Origin: Symbiodinium natans | Lineage: Eukaryota; Sar; Dinophyceae; Suessiales; Symbiodiniaceae | Direction: 5' to 3' | DNA: 64,000 bases | NCBI GenBank assembly: GCA_905221605.1 | Contig: CAJNDS010002362.1 | Location: 346,501 to 410,500 of the forward strand | Part shown: positions 5,162-17,400 of the stretch, piece by piece | Numbering within the stretch: the stretch's first letter is position 1 | Layout of the letters: every line of letters begins with the position of its first letter | Made by a program: the position numbers and the translations under genes | Notes under the pieces: model-generated | What the model was told of the DNA's origin: nothing | Database searches by the model: none | The model's input: the letters and a program-made list of their open reading frames with translations, nothing else

Positions 5162-6937
5162 ATGCGAATGCTCACGCGATCCGCATCTGCAACTGATTCC
5201 GCCTTGGAGCTTCAGAGTTGCAAGGCCAAAATCAAGGTCTGTAGTAAGGCCAGTGACTGGCAAGGCTCACTGAGCCTACTCGACAGGTTCAGAAAGGGTT
5301 TGGGACAAGCGGACGGCATCATCTATGGCTCTGCCATTCATGCTGCCGCGAGCTGTGCTGCATGGTCCTTGCTGCTTTCAATTCTGTTGGAGATGCTTGG
5401 GTCTGAGTTGGTGCCGCAAGTGATCAGCTTTAATAGCATCTTGACTTCATGCGATCGGGGCAGCGGTTGGCCCCATGCCCTCGATGCCTTTGCCCACATG
5501 TCAAGGCTACGGGTGGAGGCAAATGTGGTCACGTTCAACGCCTGCTTGCATGCAGGCGAGAAAGACTCTTGTTGGCCCGGGTCGCTTGCGTCACTGCTCA
5601 GCATGGGCAGCCGGCGTATCTGTCCAGATGCCATCAGCTACAGTACTTGCATAGGCTGCTGTGGCGAATCGGAGGAATGGTCCATCGCTTTGGGCCTCTT
5701 GGTGTGCATGGAAAGAGGCCAAGTATCTGGCAATGTGGTCAGCGTAAGCAGCTGCATCAGTGCGTGTGCTGGCAGCAGCCAGTGGCAGGCCGCGCTGGCA
5801 CTTCTGTTGCAGATGAGTGACTCTGGGGTTGTTCCAAACGTAGTCAGCTACAGCAGTTGCTTGAGTTCCTTAGAAAAAGCTGGAGAATGGGAGAGAGCAA
5901 TACACCTGCTGGAGATGATGTCTAAGCTGGAGGTAGAGCCCAACATCATAACTCTGAGCAGCTGCATCAGCGCATGTGAAAAGGCAGGAGAGTGGCAGAA
6001 GAGCCTTCAGCTCCTGAACAGCCTGGAATCGCGCAGGATTCTGCCCAATGTGCAGACATGCAATGCAGCCATTTGTGCCTGTGCACGAGCTGGTCTACTG
6101 TCTTCTTGCCAACATATAATGGGCCAAATGACAAGCGCGAATCTGTCACCGAGTGCCATAAGCTACAGCAATTGCATCAACGCATGTGAAGCGGGCGGTG
6201 TCTGGCATGTGGCCTTACATTTCCTCGCAGACATGGCAGTGTTAGGGATTCTGCCGAATGTGGTCGCACATAGCTCCTGCATGAGTGTGTGTGAGAAAGC
6301 TGGAAACTGGGGCCTGGCCCTCAAGCTTTTCTTTGAAACGGGCAGACATGGCGGAGTTTCGGCCAACTGCTTTTCTTGCAACACAGCAATCAGTGCCTGC
6401 GAGAAGGGGGGGCTTTACAGAGGCGCCCTGAAGCTACTTAGAAGTGCTATTGCTTGTGGCCCCCAGCCAGATGTCATCAGCTTCAATGCAGCGATCAGTG
6501 TGTTAAAGCAGGGCACACGGAGGCTCTGGAAGCCTGCTTTGGACATCCTGGGGAGCATGATCGAGCTGAGTGTCCGGCCGACGAAAATCACCCTCAACAC
6601 AATTATGAGTATCAGCCATGGTAGATGGCTTGTGACACTGCGCCTGCTCGAGGGCATGGACCGCTTCCAGTTGGTTCCTGATCTCATTAGCTGGGGCTGT
6701 TGCATGCAGGCCTGTGAGGCCAGCCATTGCTGGCAGATTGCCCTGCACCTCCTGACAGAACTGAGTGGGACCGAGCTGGTACCAAACACGCCCTGCTTGG
6801 GTATTGGTGTCCACGCCTGTGAACTTGGCGGTCTTGGCCATGCAAGCTTGAAGCTGCTGGCAGACATAGAACAGATGCAGCTGCTTCAGCTTCGCCAACC
6901 CCAGGCATTCCTGGCAGCTGGAAAATCTTCGCGCTAG
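5162..6937 (+). CDS. Tandem PPR protein, single exon
   Basis: A 591-aa protein made almost entirely of 16 tandem 33-37-residue (mostly exactly 35) pentatricopeptide repeats, from about residue 17 to 577. Typical units read VVSYSSCLSSLEKAGEWERA followed by a second helix ending in PN or PD. PPR proteins bind single-stranded organellar RNA, one base per repeat, and act in plastid or mitochondrial RNA processing, stability or editing. No catalytic C-terminal domain (DYW, SMR) is visible, so this is a pure-PPR (P-class-like) protein. An in-frame TAG at 5114-5116 precedes the first ATG at 5162. No introns are seen, unlike the multi-exon genes nearby, and a possible relict spliced leader lies upstream, suggesting a retroposed copy. 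No clear targeting presequence is visible; a missing 5' exon is possible. Confidence 0.85.
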   Translation: MRMLTRSASATDSALELQSCKAKIKVCSKASDWQGSLSLLDRFRKGLGQADGIIYGSAIHAAASCAAWSLLLSILLEMLGSELVPQVISFNSILTSCDRGSGWPHALDAFAHMSRLRVEANVVTFNACLHAGEKDSCWPGSLASLLSMGSRRICPDAISYSTCIGCCGESEEWSIALGLLVCMERGQVSGNVVSVSSCISACAGSSQWQAALALLLQMSDSGVVPNVVSYSSCLSSLEKAGEWERAIHLLEMMSKLEVEPNIITLSSCISACEKAGEWQKSLQLLNSLESRRILPNVQTCNAAICACARAGLLSSCQHIMGQMTSANLSPSAISYSNCINACEAGGVWHVALHFLADMAVLGILPNVVAHSSCMSVCEKAGNWGLALKLFFETGRHGGVSANCFSCNTAISACEKGGLYRGALKLLRSAIACGPQPDVISFNAAISVLKQGTRRLWKPALDILGSMIELSVRPTKITLNTIMSISHGRWLVTLRLLEGMDRFQLVPDLISWGCCMQACEASHCWQIALHLLTELSGTELVPNTPCLGIGVHACELGGLGHASLKLLADIEQMQLLQLRQPQAFLAAGKSSR

Positions 6938-9900
6938 TGTCTGGTGCCACATGCACAAATCCTGGTCCCAACTGTGGCTTCCCAACTGTGTTCTGCAGGT
7001 TCGTGCTGTGGCGTCTGGCAGGGTTGTGAATGGCTACCTGGGAAAGGACTGGGCGGGGACCTTGCTATTCATGACTCAGACCTGCCGCAGAGCGACATGC
7101 GCCTTGTCTTCTGACGTGGCAGGGCGCAGTATCTGAGCAACACCCGAGGTGCTAGCTTTCCTTTATCGATATCTCGAGCTCGAAACCCAGCTGATGAGTG
7201 GGATCTGCGGCTGCCCTTTGCGAAAGTGACGTCGCTCGTTGGTTTGCGAAAGTGACCTCAGACAGGTGGGGCCTTTCAGTGGCAGGGCTATCTCAAGTCC
7301 AGGCGCGACGAGCCGCATGACATGTCAACCGTCAGATCTTGCTCAGGGGTGTTCTGGCTTTCTATCCGTTGTGCAGCTGACTAAGAATTTTACATTATGC
7401 CACAGACCTGAACTTCAGCACGGACAAGACTACCAGGTACCTGGCGTGGAGAAACTCGACTGGAGCCAGATTAAAGCTACGCTAATGACCCTCCCAGGAG
7501 ATCTGCAAAGTGATGTGGAGCATTGGCATTGGCAGTTGCCTAGCGGACACTTGAGATAGAGTGCCTTGTGATGCTTCCACCGAGGAATGTCAACCTTGAT
7601 GGCCTTGGCATTCAGGGCCACCACGATTACCCGAACCACATAGACACGAGCTCAGCCCATATCACAATCATGAAAGACTACGGGCAGTCGTGCTTGTCAG
7701 CTCAGTGAGTGGGTGTCCATTAATTCCCACTCAGGCAGATATTCTGGCGAAGCTCCGTGTGGGCGAACGTTGCCCTGAGGTGCTCGCACAGGCAATTCTA
7801 CCGTTTGCATTGATCGTGTGATATCAGTCAACCAATTGTCGAACAGCGCTGCCAACCAGAACCGGCATTCAAGACCATAGCTCATCGTCAGGAGTGAGCG
7901 CGTGAATAATAGCAGTCGCCTCTGGATAGGCTTGAACATGTCTGAGTCTACAGCCATCCCATGCACGTCCCCGAAGGCAAAGCCAGCTGGCGCTGGGGGC
8001 ACGGGCTTTCTTTGAGTGCAGCGAAGCTTGAAGCTCGAACAGTGCCAGCACGCCAGCTGACAATGTTCACGTGTGTGCAGGTTTCACCAATGTTCATCAC
8101 ACGAACAAGTCGAGCATGACTCGCAGTGGGTCCTTGGGACAGAAAGGAACAAGCTCCGGTCCCAGAGCTGCGAACGAAGACATCGATTCTGGCGACGTCG
8201 AACAACATCTGCGATCTACGTAATGTAGCAGAAGGTATTCACAACACTGCACCAGGAGGCATGAACGGGTCCTTTGTATGCAAGTGTTTGCAAAGTATAT
8301 AACTTTACAGTACAAAGTATTGTGCATGTCGAGGCGCCAGACCAACAGCAGCTCGTAGGTTGGTGTAGGGCAGTAAGAGTGTAGGCTTCGTGTAAGGATG
8401 CAGTCTCCTTGAACAAGCATCAGGCACCATGCTTGCACACGACCTGGCCCAATGCCCTCACTGAAGTAGTGCGGTGTTTCGGTGTCTGGCTTCGGCTTCA
8501 CAAAGACTACACCATCGACCAGAATAGGCGCAGCAAAGATAAAAGCAGGCTCAACAGTAGTGTACGCACACATCAGACGCGGACGGTACCTTCACCACAT
8601 TCTGCAGTACATGCTGTACACCCAGGCATCTCTGTGCCCCAAAGTCGCTTGCAAGGACACGTGATCGTGAGACCTGAGCCCTGGGTGGATAGAATTCAGG
8701 CAATGATCAGGTAGCTTGAGGACGGGCTCCGCGGCTGACCATGAGCGATGATTGGGGCATGGGCATTCGATATGCAGATTTCGAGGCAGGAACTCGACAA
8801 AGGGACATTCTACATGTTAAAATGCTCCGGGCCCTGTGTGAGGTCCCGACAACGTTCACCAGCGCGGCTTGCCTCAACCAGGCGGGCATAGAGGCATAGA
8901 AGTCTCTTCTTGGCTGTTGCATCTGCTGAGTCAGAAAGCTTGTGATGTAGCTGGCCACGGGCCATCCTGATTCTAATCACACCCATCATACTTGAAGCTG
9001 TAGAGACTGTAGAGGGCAGCCGGCAAGCCCGGAGGCGCTGGTCGAGGTCAACTTCGAGGATGCCGCTCAGCCAAGCACAGAAGGATGCGCGGGGCATGCT
9101 TCTACGTTCCACCTTCCACGGAAATGCCGCAAGTTACTAGTAGTGCGTGTTCAATTATTCAGGAGTCCCAGGCGCTTGAGACATGGGATCCGCTTTCGGG
9201 GTACCCTGAATTGGTCCCCCGGGTGCTCAAAGAAAATAAGAGGGTTATGAAATAAAAGCAGGAATGACAACGCAACACAGGCAGGCGAGGATGGAACCGT
9301 AGCCGCCGGAAGTCGAGGTTTTCAGGTGGGGACTGCAGAGCAGCCCCCTGAGAAGCTGTCAGAAAGACTCAGCCACCCACAAGCGTCGGGAGGGGAGGGT
9401 GAGGTGGGTGGGTGGTTGGGCTCCGATGATACTAAAATAGGAAATGGAGAAGCTGTTCCAAATACAGCATCGAAACATAGATCGAAGAAGTCCAGATTAG
9501 ATTCGACTAGCCACCAATAAAGAAGCATAGATCAGCTTGAAGATAAATCCTCAAGCCAATATCTAGTACTCGTAGCATGATCTGCTGGCATCAGCTTCAA
9601 CATTGCCAAGGTGTCCGTGGACACAACCCGGTTTGAACTTCTCAGCGCATATGCTTCAGCCTCAGTGAGCCGTGCTGCAACTCATCTTGGTTCTCACTTC
9701 TCACAACACGCATGGTGGATCTACAGGCGTAGGACCCCAGCCTTTTGGCTCGAATTCCAGAGAATTTGTTGCTTGTCCCTTTTCCCACCGAATGCCTTTA
9801 GCGCACAGCTTGAATGCAGCTCGGCGATAGCGCGCCGGCCCGGCAGTGCAGCTGCCAACATGCAGTGGCTCGCTCAGTGAACTCTCAGCGCGCTGTCATG

Positions 9901-11450
9901 ATGAGTGTGGTCTTATGCCGAATCACAACCTGTCAGGAGCTCCATCTTGTGGCTGGCGGCCTTGCAAAAGCTCACAGAGATGCGATGGGCGCAGGTGCCG
10001 CCGGAGCTGAATAAAAGACGGTAGCAGGCAAGGAGATCTGCGATCGGAGGTTTGCAATGAGGTTTGTACGGGCTGCGGTCTGCCACACCCAGAACATCCC
10101 CAGGGTACAAATTGTTGCTTCCAGTTTGCCTATAGACTAAACCTGGCGGCATGTCTTAGTTGAACAAAAACTGCATTTAGTACGCAGGCTGTGGCAAACG
10201 TCGTGGTTCAGGCATCTGCCATGTCTGCGTGCGCCATCACCCGTATGTGGGACACTGCCTTGCAGCAGCTGGCGTATACGGTGCAGGACACACCGCAAGC
10301 AAAGACTGCCAAACCAACCTCAAGCTTTTGAAGTTGATCCACTTTTGCAGAGAGGGGGGTAGGGGGGAGTTTTGGTGATGCAAGGAGGCGAAGCGACATG
10401 GAAGAGGCTTCCTTAGTGGATGGCTCGGCCGGCCTGCAGCAGCAACTTCTGTGCTAACTACCATTGCCAAGGCCGAAATATGTAGCTACATGTGCAACCA
10501 TGTTTACCCTTTTCGCTGAAGAGCTCCGATTGCTCCGGCAGTGGTTCAGGCTCGCGTTGCTCGAGTGTGCGAAGCACTGCTGCGAGTGCCTTTGACAGAT
10601 CAGTGACAGATGGGCTTGGGCATCCTGCATTGCAGGCATTGCGAGCACACCACGTCCTCTCTGATTCTTGCTGCCCCTTAGTTCTCCGATGCATGCTTGG
10701 TGCGCCCGCTTCTCCAGATGTCACACTTCATCAGGGCATGCAGGAGATGTCCATCGAACGCAATGATTTCCACTTTGGGGCGACAGCACACGCCTTCCAG
10801 ACGCTTGTCCGGACGAGTTCTCTGTAGGACATCATGACATGCACATTGTCTGGGACTTCGTACGTGCTTTCTTTTGAAACTTGAGACCAGCCCAGTCTCC
10901 TCGTCAGCTTTGCTTGCTGGTTTCAAGGTGCTTTGCAATCGAAACCTTTGCGATAGTTCTTTGTAGTCGGCGAAGATGTCGCAGCAATGCCTCCAGTCGT
11001 CGAGATTCTGACTGGGGCAGCCGGAGTGGCATTGACGATTTAAACTCTAAACCCCTGCGGTAACGAGTACTACTGCCCGCGAGATGTGGACAAAGGGTCT
11101 CTGTCATGACTATCACGGCGATGACAGTCACAACCCTCAAAAAGTCGTAGCGACGAGTGGGGTGCTTCATAGTCGCATAGTTGCCTGGAAGCAATACCAG
11201 GCCACGCGAAGTCATTTCTTTGAGTCTTGCTTGTAACGTTGTGCATCATGTTCCTCGCCTTGCGGAGTGCCTGGCTTTGAGGAGGCTCATACCAGTGTGT
11301 GCAACGAGAAAGTGAGAGCCTGCCCAGGCTGCAGGGCTGCTGGCACCGGGCTTTGGAGCTCACAGACTGCATGGCTTGTCAGGGCGACGCCAACCTGCAT
11401 TATGTCGTCGTTGTGGTTTGACGGTGTAAGATGATTATGAGTTTGACGTT
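6938..11450. other. Gene-poor region
   Basis: About 4.5 kb in which I see no recognisable protein, RNA gene or long repeat. ORFs are short and overlap on both strands, with no consistent codon pattern. Short G/C-rich and T-rich tracts are present. Confidence 0.45.
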
Positions 11451-11459
11451 GTGAGCTAT

Positions 11460-14400
11460 CAGGTGCGTGTGAGTGTGGTCACCATGACGTGCGCCCTTGG
11501 CCAGTGGGAGAGCGCTGCAAGGATTTTGGCCACCATGTTGCAGGCCTTGTAGGGAATATCGGAATACCCTGTGACTCTATCGTGGGATGCCGTAGCTCTC
11601 GGAGTGGCTTCCGCAAGCTTGGGCTGCAGAGGAACTACGGTCTGAGTTCTTGCAGTTCTCAGCTTGACAGGATGGTCCTTCTCCAAACGTCGTGAGCTTC
11701 AGTGCCTGCATTGGTTCGGATGAGCTAGATCCTGCAGCTGCAACTACCATGCGACGCAGAGTTCCGCACAGGGAGTTGCTTGCCAAACAATTCCTTGCCG
11801 CAGCAAAGGATGGTGAGGGAGCATGGGGTCTTGGGTTGTCCCTCATGAATTCAATGCCGTGCCAGCGAGTCAGGCGGGGGAAAGTCAAGAGTTTTGTGAC
11901 TTTCTGAGAGGAATTGAGAGCCACCGATTTGCAAGTCTCCTCGATCTGTCAAGGCCGAATCACGTGACACTCAGCTCCATCCTTGGAAGAATTGGTGGCC
12001 GCTGGCAGCTGGCACTTGGTATCTTCAAAGCACTGCAGGCAACCCCGTGGTGGCACTTTCATGCAGCCCTTGGGCCCTGTGCGAAACGTGTATCTCGTGT
12101 TCCGCATCGACTTGGGGTGCTTGCGCAAGCATTCGTTTCTATAGGGTAGGCAGCAACGGCCTGGCCTTGAATGATGTCGGAGCTTCACAAATACGAGCAG
12201 ACAGCCAGAAGCAGCGCTCTCTTGTGCGTTGTGCGCGATTCATGGTTTTGAAGTTGTGACCTGCGTGTCCGTCGTGTTCAGGCTCTTTTCTATAAAGTCC
12301 GGCGAGCCCAAATGCAGAATGTCCGGATAGATGCCTTGCACCAAGTTCTTTGCGATAGCATTTAGTCCGAAAAATGAAATTCCAAGTAAAGCATAGGTCC
12401 GACAAGTCTTGGAAGAGATTTGTTTGAAAAGCCTAGGCTCGAAAAGTATATGACTTTGAGGTTATTGCACCCGAAATAGTAAGGTGACTCCCCGGGGCAA
12501 ATTTGATCATTCGAAAAAGTCGTATTGTTCTGATAATTCGAAGAAAATTGATATCTGCTGTCGCATTCATTGATATCGTCGATCCACGAACTCGCATTCG
12601 CACTGTTGAATCTTGATTCGTCTCAGGTGCCCCTCGTAGTTGTTTGTGCTCTTTGTTGGGTTGTAATGTTCAGCTTCCTGTTGTTTTTTGGCGCGTGGCA
12701 GTCGCAGCATCTGTCCCACTTCAAATGTGGATGATGCACATGCACGGCGTGGCAGGGTGGCCTGCGTTTGGACACTGCTGGCCTGAATGCTGTAATCGGC
12801 GCAGCGGCAGCGGTGCCACGGCGTCGGATGGCCGAGGGCCTTGGTGACTCAAGCAAGATGAGTGACGTCAAAGCTGCTAGTTGTTAATTGCTATAGATAC
12901 CCTCACTGTACGAGGTCGCTCGATTTTCTGAAGCGGAGAGACTAAGACTGCCACAGCATAAATCACAGGCTAGACGAAGCATCAGCACGGTAAGAGCATG
13001 TGAGAGCTGGCAGGTGACTGCGAAGAGATTCAAAGCTTTGGCCAATGGCTGGCTGCGATTGCCCTGCTCTCTGGGATGGCTTCTATAGCAACCTGGCCGC
13101 ACCAAATCGGGCCGGGTGCGTGAAAAGCATCCCAGGTCGTGGCTTTGTCTGCGCCTCCATCGCGAGTCACGAGTGTTTCTGCCCAACCTCCATTGTCAAG
13201 TTTGTCAACTTAACAACACAAAGCAGCCCGGTGTCTAAGAGAAGAGCAAATAATGCTGGGAGCAGTCTGCTCTAAACTGTTCAAGTGCCAGGCCTTGCGT
13301 GCGGATGTGGTCAGCTTCCTGGCTGAAACATATTCAGAGCAGTGTTTCCGTTGAGACTTTGCTGCTCTCTGAGCACTTTTTCCACATATTCCACTGCCCA
13401 AGCACTGAGCCATCTGAGCGCTGGAGTCTACATTGGTACGGTCTTACTGTGTCGCTGCCTGAGCCGCATGGCTCGGTAGATCCGAGCTATGTTGTGGAAC
13501 AAGAGATGTGGCACTGGACGTCCCCCCCCTCCCCCCCGCCCCGCCCCGCCTCAAAAACATCAAAAGTGCATAGAATCCGGCACATGCCATAAACGCAGAC
13601 ATGAGTCGTACCGTGTGAATCGACATTCAGAGCAAGTAAAGTGTGGCAGGGTGAGGGTTGCGTGAGCAAGTGGGGATGCCATGCATCTGGCAGCCTGCAT
13701 CTTCCTGCAGTTTTCAGCTTCATGTGAGGCTTCACCTCTGCAGTGGCAGCTTGCGAGCGCAAATGGCAAACAGCAGTGGCGTTGCTTGAGCCAATGTACA
13801 TGGCAAAGAGTTTGGGTCCGAACTCGATTACATATCGCTGCACCGTGGCGGCAGCTGAGCTTTCAGCTTTCCATCTCTCTGGTTACTGCGAGTTGTTGCC
13901 GCTCCTCAAGGGTTAGGAGTGTGACTACTTAAGGACATGGTTCAGTGACGATGCCGAGGGAGTTTCGGAGTTGCCAACACTGCAATTCCATCAGCTCGTA
14001 CCTAAGGTCTCTTGCGAGCGTGTGAGAACGGACACTCTTGGCAACCCGCGCTCGAGCTCTTGTCGTATATGGCAGTCCAGAGGATGTCAGACAGAATAAG
14101 CCAGCGTCTGAGTTCTTGCAAAGCCAACACTAGACTTACGTCGCATGACAGGTCATATCATGTCGTATCCTCATGTGGGGTACGGATGAACTGCTTCCAA
14201 GGTCAGCAGCGCACTGCGGCTGCCTGTGCAAAATCTGGTCAGCTGGGAAAACTGACACCGCTGATGCGAAGTACGTGCTGCTTGGAGGGCAATTCAGAAG
14301 CAAGAGAGCGGAAAGATCTTGCAGGCCGCATCACAGTGCAAGTGGTTGCGGCTGCGGCTCAAGCATTCGGGGGCCTTGTGCAGTGTGTGTCGTTCGAAGG
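11460..14400 (+). pseudogene. Degenerate PPR-like segments
   Basis: Several short + strand segments look like single PPR repeats separated by stops and frame changes. They lie near 11,485 (CALGQWESAARILATML), 11,965 (VTLSSILGRIGGRWQLALG), 13,035 (FGQWLAAIALLSGMASIA), 13,735 (SAVAACERKWQTAVALLEPM, then LGPNSITY), 14,015 (RACENGHSWQPALELLSYM) and 14,205 (TAAACAKSGQLGKL). The pattern W-x2-A-x2-LL with preceding AC/SC is that of the intact gene at 5,162-6,937. They could be relics of a second PPR gene, or exons of a live intron-rich one; the stops and irregular spacing favour decay. Confidence 0.5.
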
Positions 14401-14499
14401 TGCGACGCACGACATGCTCACACACCTTCTTGTGGCCCGTGCAGCTGAGATGCTCAGCTGCATTTTGACTGCAAGCTCGGTTGATGCTGGGACACCCTG

Positions 14500-17400
14500 A
14501 GACACCCGTCTACCAGCATCTTCAGTCATCTGCAACCCCCGCGAACATGTGGGAAGTGCCGTAGTTGACCGTCAAGGAAGCCAATGCCGTTTGGGAAGTG
14601 GTCAAGATTGTTGGGGCTTTAGATAAAGTAGCAGAAGCTAGATCAGAGGGTAGTCGTTCTAGTCTTTAACCGAATTAGGTGGCAACAACATCTGCAAGGC
14701 TTTGGCGGGTTTTGGGTTCGGCTTGTATACCATCGGTACACGTCCCGTGAATTGTTCGTTGTGTCAGCCAAACCAGCTGCTGTATAGAGTGGTTGGTCCA
14801 ATGGCGTGGTCGTTCCGGCACCGCGTTCGCACTAGTGGCGTGCAGCACCCAGCGACGCAACATTGCAGCATCGGATAGCCTTCGCATTTCAAAGGGTTTC
14901 AAAGGCCCCATTCCAGCCGGCATCTGTCGATTCGGCGCGCCATCACATGTGCACTGGCTCGGCGCTGGCTGTGTGCTGGTGCGGGCGTCACTTGTGACCC
15001 CACCGGCCCATGCAGTACGTTGTGGTAAAGACTGCCCGACATGCTGATACCAGCAGAGGGCACATATTGGACTCATTCGACGTGATGCACACTTCCGCAC
15101 TTTCGTTTGCACGAATTTTTTTGGGTACACGGCGGTCTGCTGATCAAGAGCATTGCGCGGGACCCATCCATTTCTTCACCATGTTAACATCTATTCTATA
15201 CATGTCTGTACGGGACGGCTCTCGACAGCTCGTGACAACGACTAGATCCCTGGTTCCTTTGCGATTCGTGGTAGCCTGATCCACATCCATTACCCAAGTC
15301 TTCCCAGAATTCTGAAACGGTTCCCCTGGGCATGTGCAGCTTCTAACCTGCTGAGCACTGATGCATGTTCCGGTCAAGCCGTATAGAGTCCCAGACCTGA
15401 TTGGCTGCAATTCTTTGGCGAACCTTGCATGTTGTTGAGACTGAAGTCGTGATGGACTGCTCGGGTGCTGCTTTCTTCCTGCTTTTGGTATGACCCCAGT
15501 GCATACCTGCAAGCTGAGTTTTCGGCGGGTTAGGGTTGGCTGCGTGCTCTAAGGGCGCAAAGGGAAGTGCGCTGGCTGCCGCAGCTCCTGGGCGCTCTCA
15601 GGAACCTTGCCCGTGGAAAAAGCGATTGCTCCGCATGGAGCTTGCGCGCTGTTGCTGCGCAAGAGGTTGCTGTGGATCCTTGCTGAGCAAGAGACTCCAT
15701 GAGGCTAGGTGGCCTCATTCTGCGAGCTGCGCTGGGAGATTTGCCGCTGCCAAGGTGCTTCAGAGACACACAGACCGGTGGCTCTACAGCCATGTGCTCA
15801 GATGTTCTGAGTAGTGAGAAGAAATGGTCGACAAGAGTGGGCGCAATGTCGCAGCACATGGGTGATGCGGTGGCGCGATAGCGGTTCGCGTAAATTTAGT
15901 CATTCTGGTTAGTTCAGAGCCGGACGGACGCTCCGTCAGTTGGCGGCCAGATAGCTCTGCGACCCATGCCATCGCTTCCAAAGTAGTACCCCAAGCATGG
16001 CAAATCTCAGAAGCTCTCAGAAGTAGCAGCAGGATGGGGCAGGCTTTTCAGACTTAATATTCAATAGGTCGGCCGCATACCGCTGCCAGTTGTTGCTACA
16101 GTAGCCAAATTTGGAACGTGTAGTATGCCGCACTTTGTACAATCTGCGGAATCAGTCAGCCCAGGGTTTGTTTGGTTTGTTTAGTGAGTTTTCGACATTT
16201 CATGCAGTATCCACGTCGAGGGCTCCGCCATTCAGATCTAGCTTGGAAAGATTAGAAAAAAGCCAAATCCCATTAAGCCAACACCCACCCCTGCTGGATT
16301 CTATTGTGCACCATCGCCGAACGGCAATTCCAAAAATGATGTCTGTCAAATAAAACTGCCCGGCAAGTAAGGCCACGACACGATCGGCAATGAGTGCTGG
16401 CCCGGGCCTGTGCGAGTCATGTCCACCTTACACTCAGCTTGCGTCGCTCTATTGTCATGCTCGTGTCATGCTTGCGTGCATGCGCACCCTGCACGCAACA
16501 CCGTCACATCCGGATACAACTGCAGTGCCGAGTGATGCTGGAGAGACAGTTGATGGGTTACACTCTGCCGGGCCGCCCTGTTGGTGGGGATTTGTCGACA
16601 TGTGCCCTCACAAGGAGCGGCCAGCTGAACTCCTCATCCGCGAGCTCTGCTCTTGCCGCATTAAGCTCAGGTGAGCTTTGTCGTCAGCTTAATGGCACAG
16701 GATGGAGATCGACTTCTGCACTTGGGACTGTCCTTCTCTATTTAAAAGCTCGCGCTAAGTACGTGCCGCTCATGCTGAGACATGCAGCATGCTATGCCAT
16801 AACTCTGCGTGCATGATGAACCACGACTCCTGATCAGGTTTCTGAGTGCAGGGACTGTGAGGGCTGCTATGGGCGGAGCCTTGCCTGCATTAGCCAGTGA
16901 ACTTCATGTTGCGGAGCTTATGTTGCCACTAGGGGAGGGGCCATTTGCACAGAATCGGTTGTTTCTTCAGAGGGTGCAAGAACTCAGGAATGGCTCGCTC
17001 AAAACTGACGACTCCTCAGTGCGAAGTTGTGGAGCGGAGAATGGCTTTCGAACTGGGCCCCATTGCGCATGGTTTTTTACAGTCCATGGAAGCCACTGCC
17101 CATTCAGCAGAGTCAGGTGTGGGAGCCGGGGCCTTCAGTCGTCGACTACGCAACGTTGTTTACTAGATTGGCTTGGCTGAGTTGAGGGGTGGCAGGTGAA
17201 TTTAGGGCCATGGGCCATGCCACATAAAGCTGCAGTCGAACATAGGCGTGGTTGGTATGCGTTGGCATGAGGTCGTGGGCTGGGAGAAGCGACCCATTTG
17301 CTGCTGCTGGCCCGGATCATGCTCGACAATGCATCATGCTGGGGCATGGTTGACAGAAACACATGCCCTCGCTCTGCTTGTGGCACTGCGTTGTCATCGT

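Noticed and set aside
5338-6985. Minus-strand and alternative-frame ORFs over the PPR gene
   Set aside because: They are shadows of the 591-aa PPR frame, which has clear 35-residue periodicity.
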